The notes: generated by a model from the sequence alone, not told the origin. 64,000 bases of DNA from Clarkia xantiana subsp. parviflora (GCA_036873135.1 JAPTYO010000004.1:34877105-34941104), one strand, 5' to 3'; numbered from the stretch's first letter, positions 34,036 to 47,628 are shown. Numbers and translations: made by a program.

Positions 34036-37000
34036 TATATATATATATAAATTTAGGTAGAGAGATGAATTCAAATGCAACCAGGAGCTAGGGATTTCCA
34101 AATTTGCAATTTCCAATGCACATATTAAGTTCGGCTGCTGGAGGATTCTTTTCTGTTAAATCGCAGCTTCCAAGCAACTTCTGCAGGATCAAAGCAATTG
34201 CTCCGCGTGAAAAAGCAATTGCTCCGCGTTAAAAAATCAATTAATTCTCATTCAAAAGGAGAATACATTAATAACAAAAAAAAATCATTCAACGAATAGT
34301 TCTTCATCTACCCGATAATGAATCTACAATTAATTCAAATTAATAGTTAACCAACAAACTTGACTTTTCATCTACCCATAATCTCACCACGAAATCATCT
34401 ATATATAATGAAGAGGAATCACTGTAGAAATTAAGGGGTTTGATAACTCAAAAATTGAGACAATAACTGAACAACACGAAGAACACAACGGGATGTTGAA
34501 TCAACGATCACTCTCTCACCGCAGATGAAGCGGATGGAGTAGCGTGACGGTGTGCCTGTCATGACGATAAATCTTGTGGCTAAAAGAGAGGTGATGAAGT
34601 ACGTTCCTTTTATTTTATCATTTTTTTTATCTGGAAGAACAACAACAAAGCTGGTGAGCGGATCTCTACAAGAGGAGTTACAGAAGATGGCCTTCGTACA
34701 GAGGGGCGTGCTCGACGGCAGACAACGGAAGAGGCATGCACAGGCTAAGGAGCTGGAGGAAGAAGAGAAGGAAACACAGTAGTAGAGAGAAGGTAAGTAG
34801 GGTTTAACTGGTAAAAGTTATCAATAAATATGTCTGCAACTGAAACTATGGGTGGGCTTCATATGGGTGGAACCAAATAAAAGCTACGGAGGAATTCTAT
34901 GTACGTGGGTTTATTTTGATATGGGTGGGCTTTAGTCATGTGGGCTTTTATTTTTAATTTTTAAGTTGAAATTACTGACTGTTTTTAATGATGAAATTAC
35001 TGGGTTTTTTTTTCTTTATAAACATGGTATAGCGAGACATTAAGGGTTTTAAGCCGCTCATTCATTGCTATAGGAAGTACCCCAACTAACCCAAATAATT
35101 ATTATTTGTACACAGCCAAATAATTTTCTTTTCTACTATATTCTATATAGTTGTGGTTTATTTATTTATTTAGCCCACACATAATAATAAATGATGAAGG
35201 GATAAACAAGCCATATTAGATTTTTTATTGCCAATAGAAGATTAAGAAGTCAAGACTTTGAGTATGTATTTGCTGTTGACTCATGAAATCTTAAACTTCA
35301 GGATTTTAGACTAATATATAGAATAAATATATTGTCCTTATCAAAATATTTTTAACCTCATCATTGAAAAACGATACAAAACTCTATACATATAGTTGTA
35401 AACACCTAATTTTGGTACGCGCAACACGTATATAACACGTTCAAAAATGTTATGTGTAACGCGTTTAAAAAAAGGAAATATTTAAACATAGAAGGTCACA
35501 GGGTTGCTAAAAATAGGTTTAGCTTAAATTAGGATAGAATATATGCATTAAATATCATGTAATATTCAGAAAAATATATATTATATATTTATGACAATTT
35601 TCATAAATATATATATGTAATTTTCGGAATAAATAATGGGTATATTTAGAAAAATGTGTTTTCCTAATATTGGGACCTAATTTAGCTATAAAAGGACCAC
35701 TTGTCCATGTAAAAAAACATCAAATCAATAATAATACATCAATTCTTAAAAACCGTTCAGTTTTGTCTCCTATTGAATAAAAGTTTTTTTTTTTCCCTTT
35801 CTCTTTCTTTCTCCCCCGCTGCTGAAGGCTCCCCGCCGGCGCCGGAGTTTCGACCCACAGCACTCCGCCCCGCCCGTCGCCCTGCCTGGCTGTCCGCCGT
35901 CCCTACTCGACCTCCCATCGCTGCTGCTCCGATCCTGCCCGTCCCCTCCGTGCATCAGGTCTGCTTTTTTTCGTTTTTTTTGTTATTATTTAATAATTTG
36001 TTTTTTGTTTAAATTTTCTGTTTATTCTTTATTATTATTATATTATGTTGGCTAGGTAATTAAAATGTAAATATAATTAGATAACATGTTTTTGTGAATA
36101 TATGTGTATGATATGTAAATACTAAATTGTATCATGTTTGGAGCATGTTTAGTTTTGTTTAGATTGTATTTCAATTAGGAGAATTAGATGCTTATTAGCT
36201 TTTTTTTAGGTTTATATTTATTGTTAATAATAGTTTTTGCGTAAAAATTAGTTTAGTTCTTTTTCATAACGTTAGATTAGTTTGACGTAACGAATGTTTA
36301 AATTTTAAAAAGTGGCAATTAAGTGAATTGAGTACCGAATGGGCAAGGTTAAAAATTATATTTTTAATTCGTAATAGAACCCCCGAACTCGGCTTTCTGA
36401 TCGTAGACAGATTTTATACCTTTTAATTCGTTATTCGCTTAGGTAATTTAGGATTCTAGTTAGCCTTAATTAACTAGTGGCGACTCTTTTCAAAATTGCA
36501 CGTTTTCAAACGTAATTCGCCATAGGTCAGATTTTAGGTCCGACAATTTGGCGACTCTGCTGGGGACGTTTAGAGGGTTCCGGCTCATTGTATTCGCTTA
36601 TTGCCATGTTTTTTAGTTTTCATATTTTATTATCTTCACCATTCTAACTTTGTTTTTCTTTTTTACAGGTACAAAGTGTAGAATTTAAACTTTTTTTTTG
36701 GCATTGTTTGAATTCGCACACACCAATTTAGTGTAATATACAAAATGCCTAATTCCCAGGGCAACTAGGAACCCCGGAGGGTTAGTAACGGTACGACCGC
36801 GCGGCCGAGCCGTCGGAACGACTCAGAACAACTCCACTCGCTTGTGAAGGTCTTATGATCCCTATGATGGGGTGAGGAAACCACCTTGTCGGGAACCTAT
36901 CGGTGGAACCTACCTTGTACAGTAAAGCCACACATTTTTTACCCCCTAACATGTTGTGTTTTATCCGTGTTTTTTTGTTGTTGTAAAAAAAAAATGAGTT

Positions 37001-38651
37001 GTCAGGAAAACTGTAAGTTTTTTTAACTGTGTAATTTTTATTCTCATGCATTCATCTTCTTGGATTTTAAAAAAAAAAAAACAAAAAAAAAACTTTTTTT
37101 CAGCTAAGTAGTCGGACATTTATAAATTTTCTTTCCGAACATGCATTTTGTATGCATTGTTTTTTTTTAAAAAAAAAAACTCTTACCTGGATTTATTTTT
37201 TTTTCAAACTTGCGTTTCATACGCATTACTTTTTTCTTAAAAAAACCTCTTCAGGTAAGTTGTAATTTTTTAGTGCATCATACATGCATTGTTAAAAAAA
37301 AACATTTTAGAAAAAAATTGTGATTCCTCTTTAGCTATTAGAGCTTCTAATTTCGAACGTGCATTCCACATGCATCATTTCAAAAAAACTTTTTACCTGA
37401 ATTGTTTTATTTTTAAATAATGCATCAAATATGCATTAATTTAAAAAAAAAAAATTAGATAAATCGTAAACTCTCTTAGTTTTAGAGCTCTTTGTTTAAA
37501 AAACCTTTTACCTGATTTTTTTTTAAATGTGCATCTCATATGCATTATTTTCGAAAAAAACCTTTCAGGTAAATTGTAATTTTCTTAGTTGTGGAATTTT
37601 TATTTTTAAGTTTCCATCTTGTATTTATTGTTGTGCATTTATGCATTCTTTTAAAAAAAAACTTTTCACCTGATTTTTTTAATCTTGAGCAACCAAGATG
37701 CATTTTTTTTCCTCGTTAAAAAAATAAAAAACAAAAAAATCTTTTCAGATAGCTTGTAAGTTTTCTTAACTGTACAACTTTCATCTCATGTACATCTTAT
37801 AGTTGTTGAACTTTTGATTCCAAACATGCATTGCATTTGCATTTGTTTTTATAAAAAATTCTACCTGGATTTTTCATTTTGTACATATGTATTATTCAGG
37901 TAAACTGGTTGTAAGTTGTAAATTTATTAGAAGTAGAACTTTAACTTTCGAGCATGCATGAGCTTTTAAAAAAATTCAAAGTGTCATTCAGTTTATCCAA
38001 GGTGTTACACTTTTTCGGCAAGATCTTCATTTCAACATTCGCATGAGCTAGTGTTTAAAAAAAAAGATTTGATTCTATTATTTCTCAAAAAAATAGTCTA
38101 ATTGATCAGTTGAGTGCGACTATTCGAGTTTAAACAAAGGACGAGAAAACCTTTTTTAAAAAAACTTTGTTTTGAGCATCTGTCCTGCGTTCGAGCCAGA
38201 TAGTGCACTCAGCGAATTCAGCTAAACTCCAAGCTAGTGCAAAACACCTTAGATCATAAATTTTGGTTCTTTCTGAAATGTAATCAAAATTATGAAATGA
38301 ATGACATTAGAAGTTTTCCGAAAAATCATGCATGACTCATTTGATTCTTTATACTAACTTCCGTGTCTGGTCTTTTCAGGTACCCTTGGTTAGGTATCCT
38401 GCACATACGAGCTGTGTCGGCCAAATGGGGCAACAAAAAAGAACGTGCAGCCATTCAGTTGCACGAAGCACAAATTGCGCATTCGGGATATCCAACACTC
38501 TGGTATGATGACTTGTACTTGGTTTTTCCTTGATATTTGAGTGTCCCTACTATTTTTTAAGATCAGACGACCACTTCGACGAGGTCGCAACCACGTGAAA
38601 CGTGACTGCTCCAAAGAACTTACATGTCAAAGTTCCACCCACCATATGTGG

Positions 38652-39785
38652 TGTTAGGTTATAAAGTCTAGGTCAACGGGTCGTCAATCTAGAATTTATC
38701 TCCCACTAATGAAATGTCGGGTTCACTGTTCCTAGGACTAGTCATTCTGATACATGCCCTTCTGCTCCCTTGGGGTAGTCGTTCTGATATATGTCATTCT
38801 CTTCTCTCCTTCTGACCTCCTTTCCTTCTCTCCTTCTGATCTCCTTTCCTTCTCTCCTTCTGACCTCCTTTCCTTCTCTCCTTCTGACCTCCTTTCCTTC
38901 TCTCCTTCTGACCTCCTGAGGCTTGTCCTACTGCTCTATGCTCCTCTGCTTCCTTGGCTCTCTTCTCCTTGCTACCCTGCAAGAGGGGCAATACCAGGCA
39001 CAGAGGGGGGGGGGTGCCTGATGAACCCTCTCCGATGCCTAAGTCAGTACGGTTTTAGAGAGATAAAGCTAGAGAGATGTCAGAGCAAAATTGTGCAAAA
39101 TGGCCAAGATCCTCAAATGAGTTGTGAAGGTGGGGTATTTATAGGCAACGGTGTCATTAAGGTGGCTTAATGACATCGTTAACCTTTAAACACAATTAAT
39201 TAACCTTCAAACGTATAATTAAGACTTTAGGATTCGGAGGAGGTAGGCGGAGTGGACCGAGCATGGGCGTCTGAAGATGGTGTCGGGACCCTTGGGAGGG
39301 AGGAATCCGACCCCCAAGGGTAGGGGTTGGGTGAGGGCACCCAACCCCTCCTAGGGAGGGTGGGGTTGGCCAACCCCATCCCTCCTAGGAGGGATCGGGT
39401 TGGCTGACCCGATCTCCCCTAGGGGAGATCGGGTTGGCCAACCCGATCTCTCCTAGGAGAGATCGGGTTGGCTGACCCGATCTCTCCTAGGAGAGATCGG
39501 GTTGGCCAACCCGATCTCTCCTAGGAGAGATCGGGTTGGCCAACCCGATCTCCCCTAGGGGAGATCGGGTCGGCTGACCCGATCTCCCCTAGGGGAGGTC
39601 GGGTGTGGCCACCCAACCTCACCTAGGTGAGTTCGCCTCTTTCGGACGGGCGCCCCGGCCCCGTCCGAGCCGTCGATGTTCTCGCGGAGTGTCCGGGTTG
39701 AAGTTTCGATTTGCAATCATAAATGGGACGATAAAAATACAACGGTTTGGAAGTCAACGGGTTCAAATTGGGCGTATATCCATCA
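38652..39785 (-). repeat. Element B LTR (3' in element sense)
   Basis: Contains a 21 bp pyrimidine repeat ('ccttctctccttctgacct', about five units, 38795-38915), a - strand TATA box at 39136-39143, and a 34 bp palindrome array at about 39320-39632. Confidence 0.93.
39320..39632. repeat. Array of 34 bp palindromes in the element B LTR
   Basis: CCTAGG centres recur every 34 bp (39350, 39384, 39418, 39452, 39486, 39520, 39554, 39588 and 39622), alternating with 'gggttggccaaccc' or 'ggttggctgaccc' centres. Each unit is palindromic about both centres, so the whole array can fold in many registers. The second copy is at about 48315-48627. Confidence 0.92.
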
Positions 39786-40859
39786 CATGCCCCCGAGTCA
39801 ACCAATGGCCTAACCCTTGATTGACTCTATTTTAGGATGGTATGACACGCGCAATTTGAAACCGGGATTTTACCTTCTTTGTCTGAGTGCCTGCTTACCC
39901 ATGGATGCGTGCCTCTGACTCTGCCCCCCTGTCTAATGGGATAGAAGAATTGTAAACGTCAGAGTAGCACGGACGTGTGCCTAGGCACGCGTCCGTCTGA
40001 GGCGGGAGTAATAAACTTATCTCTGCTACAGGTATATACTCAAAAAATACATGCTTGCATAGGAATGCAATACGGATACATCTAAGTGATTCATGCTTCA
40101 ATTTCATGCCGTGATTTGCCTAAGTGGAGAAAAATTTAATTTTGGCCCAAAATTTTTTCTAAGTATGGGATACTAGAAAATATGCCTATAGGATGTTAAC
40201 TAGGAGTGAACACGGACATATCATGAACATGAGGATGTGTACTAGCATACATGCAAGTAGGAACATAAGGATGGGAGTGAGTAGAGACATGCTGCGATTG
40301 TAGTCATGAATGTATGCATGAATATGTATGTATGGATGGGTTGTGAGTATAAGCATGAGTGATGACATTGACGTACCCGTAGATGTTATCATGAATATGA
40401 GCATAAATGCAAAGGTGAGAGCATAGACCTTTCCTTTACCTGAGGGTGGGGACTCTGCCACTCAATGGGACATAACGTTCCGCCTCCCTTGTACTAGCAT
40501 GAGCATTGTCCATTAACCTCGACCTTCGGCATGTGTATCATTTTTTCTTCATTCGTTGGAGCGTGTGTATAGCTCTTGACCTTTACCCTGCAATTTGTTC
40601 CCCATAAAAGTGAGGGTGAAAAAGCTTACAAGCTTTCTTCTTACCGCCGCGAGCGAAGGGGTCTATTGACATGTGTTAAGGGTTGACCCTTCCTTCGGAT
40701 GTGCTGGAGCGTTGCTCCATTTGGGGAAACTAAAAGTTCGCCCTCTTCCCTTGGTGTTAAGGTTGCCCCCGTAGTAGGCGTATCTCGCCCCTCCATGAAT
40801 AAGGGTTGATCTTTGTGTTGGTTGTTTGTATAGATGACTCACTTTTGGGAAGCTTTCTT

Positions 40860-41551
40860 CTTCAGACAGGGAGACCGTTGAATCAGATGAGAGGGAAGGA
40901 CCCTCTAGTTCTGCTTATCAGACCAAGAAATTTTCTAAGTCAGGGGTGACTGCTAATGCTTCCAGTACGTTCTTTTTCCCTTCTTTTTTCTTTGTGATAT
41001 ACTTATGATTGTTCTCATGCTGCTTCCTTTTTGTTGTTAGAGCGTTCTTCCTTGGTTACCGAATGGTTCTTGTGGTGGGTGAGAGTTCAAGTCAATCTAA
41101 ATCCAAGGCACGGAAACCTGACTCTGAGGTCGGGCCCTCGGCTGCCAAGGAGAAGGAAACCGCGAGAGGCTCTCCTTCAAGTGCCTCCTTGCTGACTCCC
41201 TCCCATGATAAGGAGGTAGTGGTTGAAGAGGCGCCCTCTTTGCTTGACAAAAGGGAACGACCTGTGGCTGGCGATGGGGTGATCATAGGTCTTGATGTCT
41301 CTTCTCTATCCCCTGCCCCCCAGCCGAGGGGCCGAGTCTCAAGTTTATTTCATCTTCATATGGATTTGACGACTTTTGAAGGTGTCTTTGTCTTTCCTAT
41401 GGGTTATGTTATTAACCCCTGCGTTGAAGATTTTTCTTTTGGTGACGGGTGTGATCATCATCCTACATTGAGGTTCCCCTCTCTTGCCATGGCTATGATT
41501 AAGATAGCAAATTCTTGCTTTGGAGTTTGGTGGAGACTGCTCTTGAATTAG
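40860..41551 (+). CDS. Antisense open frame in element B, possible two-exon gene
   Basis: On the + strand, opposite to the element, 41041-41551 is open and encodes a polar, Lys/Glu/Ser-rich segment ('SSSQSKSKARKPDSEVGPSA') followed by 'DLTTFEGVFVFPMGYVINP'. A possible upstream exon ending at 40968 joins in frame across a 72-nt GT-AG intron (40969-41040) to give '...ANASSTAFFLGYRMVLV'. Tat-lineage elements such as Grande are known to carry an antisense gene between pol and the 3' LTR, and this frame lies in that position. I do not recognise a domain. It stops early and may be a fragment. Confidence 0.35.
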
Positions 41552-41825
41552 CCTCTACTAGTGTCGTAGTTGTGATCGTTGTGGGGATCGTTTTGTTATA
41601 TGCCCTCAATAGTGCTTGTCGTGATTCTTTGCTTCATGGTTGATTTCGTGAGATATGGAGGTTGTCTTCATATAAGTCCCTACCTTTGATGAGCGTATGA
41701 AGGGTGTTGTTTTTCCTTTTTCTTGAACCTCCTCCTAAGGCTAGGCGTAGCCTTTTGATGTTCGTGGTCGGGATGGTGTCTTTACAATGCATGTCTTTGA
41801 CAGATGTTTTATGATGTGCTGCCAT

Positions 41826-42375
41826 GATAATCACTTCGAGGTATGTGGACATGATAGCCACTTCCTGATGTGTCGGAGTGATAGCCCTTCTGTAGTGTGT
41901 GGACATGATAGCCAGTTCAGGGTATGTGGACATAATAGCCACTTCAGGGTATGTGGACATGATAGCCACTTCAGGGTATGTGGACATAATAGCCACTTCA
42001 AGGTATGTGGACATGATAGCCACTTCAAGGTATGTGGACATGATAGCCACTTCAGGGTATGTGGACATGATAGCCACTTCAGGGTATGTGGACATGATAG
42101 CCACTTCAGGGTATGTGGACATGATAGCCACTTCAGGGTATGTGGACATGATAGCCACTTCAGGGTATGTGGACATGATAGCCACTTCAGGGTATGTGGA
42201 CATGATAGCCACTTCAGGGTATGTGGACATGATAGCCACTTCAGGGTATGTGGACATGATAGCCACTTCAGGGTATGTGGACATGATAGCCACTTCAGGG
42301 TATGTGGACATGATAGCCACTTCAGGGTATGTGGACATGATAGCCACTTCAGGGTATGTGGACATGATAGCCACA
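41826..42375. repeat. 27 bp minisatellite in element B, about 20 copies
   Basis: The unit is 'gtatgtggacatgatagcc' plus 'acttcagg', nearly perfect at the right and more variable at the left. Because 27 is a multiple of three and the unit has few stops, five of the six frames read open for 180-250 codons. The array sits in the element's 3' non-coding region. Confidence 0.95.
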
Positions 42376-43014
42376 TCACGATGTATGGAGTTGTGCTTTA
42401 GTATTCCTTTCTCGTTGGAGAGCCTTTATTGCTATAATTGCCTTTTGTGTAGGCTATGTTTGTTGGGTTAGGTCTCGATGTCTCGTCTTGTCGGATGTTG
42501 TATCTTTTACGCTCTTTAGATGTCTCCTTCATGAGTTGTGCTTGACGATGTTCAAGTCTGATACGAGCATAGGTCACGCGAGGGCGACATGTATGACAAT
42601 AATATTTGTCGGAGGTTGATTTGTGTGACTTGTAAGGCAATTCTCTTCTTGATGGGTCGAGCTTATTTTGAGAGCTTTGACCTTCGGATTTCATGTCTTT
42701 GCTATCCTTCTTGGTGGTGTTGGGTTCCTTTGAGATACTTCTCTTGACTTGTGATATGGGTGGTAGTATAACTCGTTACTTTTCATGATAACCTCTTGTG
42801 CTTCTGTATATGATCCTTTGGTCATGGACTTCTCCTTTGAATATGCTTTCCTTTCTTTTTCTTTCTTTTGTGCTTCCTTCACATCATACCTGCTATCTCA
42901 TCAAGAAAAAACATTACTTGTTCTTCACATTACTTTACTTAGAAATTTCTTTCTTATGGTATCCTTCTAAGCATGGTGTGATGATCTCTTCTGATACCCC
43001 TTACACGGTATACG

Positions 43015-43975
43015 TTGTACTGTTAGACCAAAGATACGCTCTTGGTGGGCGTCGAAATCTTTTCACGAGACAGGCTCTCGGACGGCACTTAACGTTTCAC
43101 AGGATAGGCTCCCGGAGGGCACAGGTTAGTCCACCGATACCTTCTTGACGGGTGTCAAATCTGTTCACGAGACAGGCTCTCGGACGGCACTTAACGTTTC
43201 ACAGGATAGGCTCCCGGAGGGCGCAGGTTAGTCCACCGATACCTTCTTGACGGGTGTCAAACTGTTCACGAGATAGGCTCTCGGACGGCACTTAACGTTT
43301 CACAGGATAGGCTCCCGGAGGGCTCAGGTTAGACCAAAGATACGCTCCTGGTGGGCGTCGAACTGGTAGTTTGAAATCTACCTCAAGATACGCTCTTGGG
43401 GGCGTCGAACTGGTAGTGTTTTTTCTACCTCAAGATACGCTCTTGGGGGCGTCGAATCTGGTAGGTTGCAAATCTACCTCAAGATACGCTCCTGGGGGCG
43501 TCGAAATTCGTAGTTTTTGGAAACCACTCTCAAGATACGCTCTTGGTGCGTCGAAGGTCGTAGTGTATAAACTACTCTCAAGATACGCTCTTGGGGGCGT
43601 CGAAGGTCGTAGTATGAACACTACTCTCAAGATACGCTCTTGGGGGCGTCGAAATTCGTAGTTTTTGGAAACCACTCTCAAGATACGCTCTTGGTGCGTC
43701 GAAGGTCGTAGTGTATAAACTACTCTCAAGATACGCTCTTGGGGGCGTCGAAGGTCGTAGTATGAACACTACTCTCAAGATACGCTCTTGGGGGCGTCGA
43801 AGATCGTAGTATAAAAACTACTCTCAAGATACGCTCTTGGGGGCGTCGAATCTGTTCGCGGGATAGGCTCCCGGAGGGCACAGGGTTCGTAGTTTTAGAA
43901 CTACTCTCAAGATACGCTCTTGGGGGCGTCGAATGTGTTCGCGGGATTGGCTCCCGGAGGGCTCATAATGTTACC
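43015..43975. repeat. Complex tandem array in element B ('gatacgctcttgggggcgtc')
   Basis: About 15 units of roughly 50-60 bp are built on 'caagatacgctcttgggggc', mixed with a second family 'aggataggctcccggagggc' at the left and right edges (43075-43330 and 43860-43960). A higher-order block of about 160 bp (43500-43660) is repeated at 43660-43820. Confidence 0.88.
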
Positions 43976-46635
43976 TTATCTTGTGTCCTTTCTCATGTAG
44001 GGTGCGTCTTTTTGTATGCTTTTCGAGTCTTTACTTGACTTCTCCTTCTACGATATTGCCTGTTACCACGCTTTTTCTTCAATGTGGGAGATCACCTTTC
44101 GAGGGCGATATTTGTGTGTTGCCAACTTAGGACGAGTTCGTATAGGGAGTTGATGATGTTTTCCTCTTATGTGACCTCTTTTAGGAAAAGTGGTATTGCA
44201 TGTTCTTGTGATCTTCTGCCTCTAATCTCTTCTTTTACACTTAGGTGGACTACCAAGCACTTATTCGCTTGGTGCCCCCCAAGTTGCTTGGTGGTCACAC
44301 CGCCTTTCATACTTGGCCGTTGAAGGCCCCTCGTTCATTTTCTTGGTTGGGTACCCCTTATGCTCGGGGCTCCCTTGTCTGCTTGTTTGAATGCGATGAG
44401 TGTCTCTTGTAGGATTTACTCTTTCTCATGCTTGCTTGTTTCAGTCATAGGCATGGTTTGGATGATGCCTTTGTCGGATGTGTCTATGGAGGTTGGGTGG
44501 AAGAGCTTTTGCTTTGGGTGGGTGGGGGTGGATTTCATTCTCTTGATAACTAGGATGTGGCAATGTTTGTATCCTAGGGATGCTTGTAAATTCTTTCCCC
44601 CCTTTCCTGAATTTCCATGGATTTGCCCTCGTATTGGCTATTCCTTGTTGGATAACTTCATTAGAGGCTGCATTTGTATTGCGTACGTATACGTGTTTGA
44701 GGTGTGTTGAGCTGACAAGTCTCTCCTTTTTTGTTTTGTCATAACCTTCATTCATCATGTATTCGGCGTATGGCCTTAGAGGCGGGATATTTTCCTAGTG
44801 CCCCTTTTATCGGGGTTCTCCTCTTGATGGGATGCCAGAGTCAAATGTCTTATCATTTGCAGACAAGGTGGTTGATCGGGGTGTGCGTCTAGTGTGAAGG
44901 TCGATCTTGAAACCTTACTCCCCAAGCTTTAGAGCTCTTCTTTGGTTGATCTTGTAGAACTATTATCCTGCCCTAAGGCTCTTGGTAGGAGATGTATCTC
45001 CTTTTTCACACTCTAGTTGTTGCACTATCTCCTTTGCTAAACTTGCATCTTTAGAGTTTCTCTCTTGGTGCATGACTTCAATGACAGGATTTCCTACCGA
45101 TGTTTATTCTATTAGGACTTGTATCCTTGGTTTCCCTCCTTTCTTGTGAGATGGCGAAGGAGTGCTTGTGAACACTCCAATGTGTCATACTTGGTAGAGG
45201 TATGCGCCTAATCTTTATGGCGCTGTCTTGAATCTTCGTGTACCTATCTCTGATGAACATGCTATTCATTACATATATAGTACGGAGTCCAAGGATCTCC
45301 GGGTTAGGATCATAGCTTGAGAACAGAGATATAGTCATCTATTAGATAACTTCTTTATCTACGGAGTTTATTTTTGCAAGGATAAATGCAAGGATACTTG
45401 TAAGGATACTTGTAAGGATATGTGTTCCATCCTTTTCCTGGTTCATTTGCAGTGCCGTGTCCCTAATGGGTGTGTTGATGTTCTGACCACCTTTACTAGT
45501 AGGGGGTCCCTTGGTATTAGGTATGCCTGACTCTTCTCTAGTATCATCAATGGTTGGTCATGGGAGATGTCTGACGGACTCCTTTCATGTACTATGGTTC
45601 TCTTCATGTCAAAGTTGGTGACTCCCTCTCTTATGACTAACATATCATTGTGTGGAAATATTATGTTTTCTATATCCCTTTTTAAAAGCTTGATGATGGT
45701 GTCACCGTTCTTCCTTTGCTAGGCTTGGTGTCCTTGAGGGTTTTTGATGGAAGTGTATTCCATTATCTTGGATGGGCTTTCTAAGTGTGGTTGTGTCTCC
45801 TGGCTACTTTGTGAAATCATAAAGATCCGCTGGAGGTGTTTGCCTTTGATGGTGGGCGTTACCCATGTGATATGGTTTCCTCCATTTTTGGAGGGATGTG
45901 TTCGCGGCTACCCCCTCTTATGCTAATGGGCGCTTGTGGGGAGGGCATGTTGTAACTGGTGCCCCCCTTGCATACCAATGCCCGATGGGATCCTTTGACA
46001 GACTTGGCCCTAGGATGCTTAGTGGAAGGTTATGGTGGGGGTAATCTTTTGTGACCTTCATGGTAGTTCCTCTATAGGATGTTGGGGGTGCTCAACTTAT
46101 TTTTGTAAGTGAGCCTTCCATCTTGTGATCCTTCCCAGAAACTTGACCTTATAGGTGTTCTTTGGGATTGAGGAATCTGTTGCTTGTGCATCTCTTGATT
46201 GGTGATGGCCTTTTACGTATTCTTCTAGTGGTCCACCTGTGTATATATATACCACGGAGCCCGAAGGCGTCCGGTATGGTCTTTCTTGGAAAACATGTTG
46301 ATATCAAGTATCAAAATATACTCCTTTTAGGGAGTTGACTTGTTATGCAGTTAAATTAAATAAGAGGATATGGGAAGGATATGAGTGTGGGGTGTTGATA
46401 CCCCTTTGCTTCCTTGGTAATGTAGCTGTCTTCCTCCAGTAGTCTGTGTGTATTCCTTCCACTTGAGGAATATAAGGTCGCATCCTTGCAAGGCGGACTA
46501 GGTGGAGGTGTATCCTTCATGTATGCTATGTGTGATCTCACTTCACTATGTCTCTCCATGAGACTTCCCATTGTAGTAGCTATGTGCTGACGTGGTGTGG
46601 TACTCTATTAGTTCCCTGTTCAAATCCTTGTCTTT
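43976..46635. other. Element B interior, no recognised gene
   Basis: About 2.6 kb where pol would be expected. Only short frames occur on either strand and none resembles protease, RT, RNase H or integrase. A small direct repeat 'aaggatacttgt' occurs near 45390-45420. Confidence 0.5.
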
Positions 46636-47595
46636 TCAACTGCTCCCCTGTCCTAGGGGGATGTGTGCCAAGGGTTGTAATGCATGAGGGGTTTGGACCT
46701 GTCGTGCTGTATCATGGGTAGGTGGTTGCTTTATTGTGTTGTTGGGACTATGTCCCTCCCTTTGAGCTTTCCTTGGTATGTCCCTTAGGCATGTCTGTGG
46801 TGATACGGACTGTATGTGTACATTGCCATGGTTGATGTTGGAACTCCTATATCCTTGTTGGTCTGGCATGTATCCTCCCTTAGTGCGGTATATGTCCCTG
46901 TTGGGGTACTTGGTTGAATCCATGCCTCCTTGGAGGTCTTGCCTGTCTATCTGCCCCCAGAGGTGTGTATGCCCTGGCATCCTGCTGTGTCTGTTGCTGC
47001 CTTGGAGGCACAGACTGCTGCCTTCCCTCTGGGAGTGGCCCTTGGTTATCTCTCATTTGTTCTTCTCGCTGCCTTGTTCGAGGGTGCGAGTGGTGTTCTT
47101 CTTCTGGGTCTTGTTCTTCCTCATGAACTTCTTCTTCTTCATGCTGGTGTTTCCTTCTCTGCCTGTTCCTCAGAGTCTCTATATGGGCTAGCAGCTCATC
47201 CAATGTGTTCATCAACCTCGGAGTCACTGTCTGTGCTCCTTGCGAGTATGCGGGCCTTATGTTGGTTGTGTGGGCACGATTGTCGTTCCTTTGAGTCATT
47301 ATTCCACATGGATACCCTTGAGGTTGTGCCTCATAGTAGTACCCCTGTGGAGGTGCCGTGTATTGGGATGGCACTCCTTGTTGCCCCCCTGTCCCTGTGG
47401 CTTCCTAGTCAATGGAGTTAGAGCTGTGGAAGCCTCCTCCCTGCTTGTTAGGCTGGGGTGCCTGTGGGGCTACCTGAGGCTCTGGTGTGCAGGCTGTTTC
47501 TCTGGGTTAGGCTGCCTTGCTGGAGGTATAGGATGTCTCCCTCGCCTATTGCCCCCAGGTGGGCGGTGATGCCTAGATACTAAGTTGTTTGTCAT
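46636..47595 (-). pseudogene. Broken gag-like region of element B
   Basis: On the - strand an ATG at 47595, about 50 nt after the LTR, opens a basic Pro/Arg-rich segment ('RHHRPPGGNRRGRHP') that meets a stop. A second open stretch (47374-46880) is Gln/Glu/Arg-rich ('RNRQRRKHQHEEEEVHEEEQ'). A third (46980-46636) follows in another frame. Position and composition fit the N-terminal part of a plant Gypsy gag, but no zinc knuckle is visible. Confidence 0.5.
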
Positions 47596-47628
47596 CGCTC
47601 TTGTTATTGCCAGGCTTTCTGTTCGAAG

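Noticed and set aside
38754..39170. Open frames across the pyrimidine repeat of the element B LTR
   Set aside because: A 21 bp repeat keeps frames open on both strands; there is no homology, and the same sequence lies in both LTRs.
41634..42471. Long overlapping open frames of 180-246 codons on both strands
   Set aside because: They are produced by the 27 bp minisatellite, whose length is a multiple of three. The encoded nonapeptide repeats have no start context or homology.
43015..43975. CRISPR-like appearance of regularly spaced repeats
   Set aside because: The 'spacers' are themselves repeated, no cas genes exist, and the setting is a plant retrotransposon.
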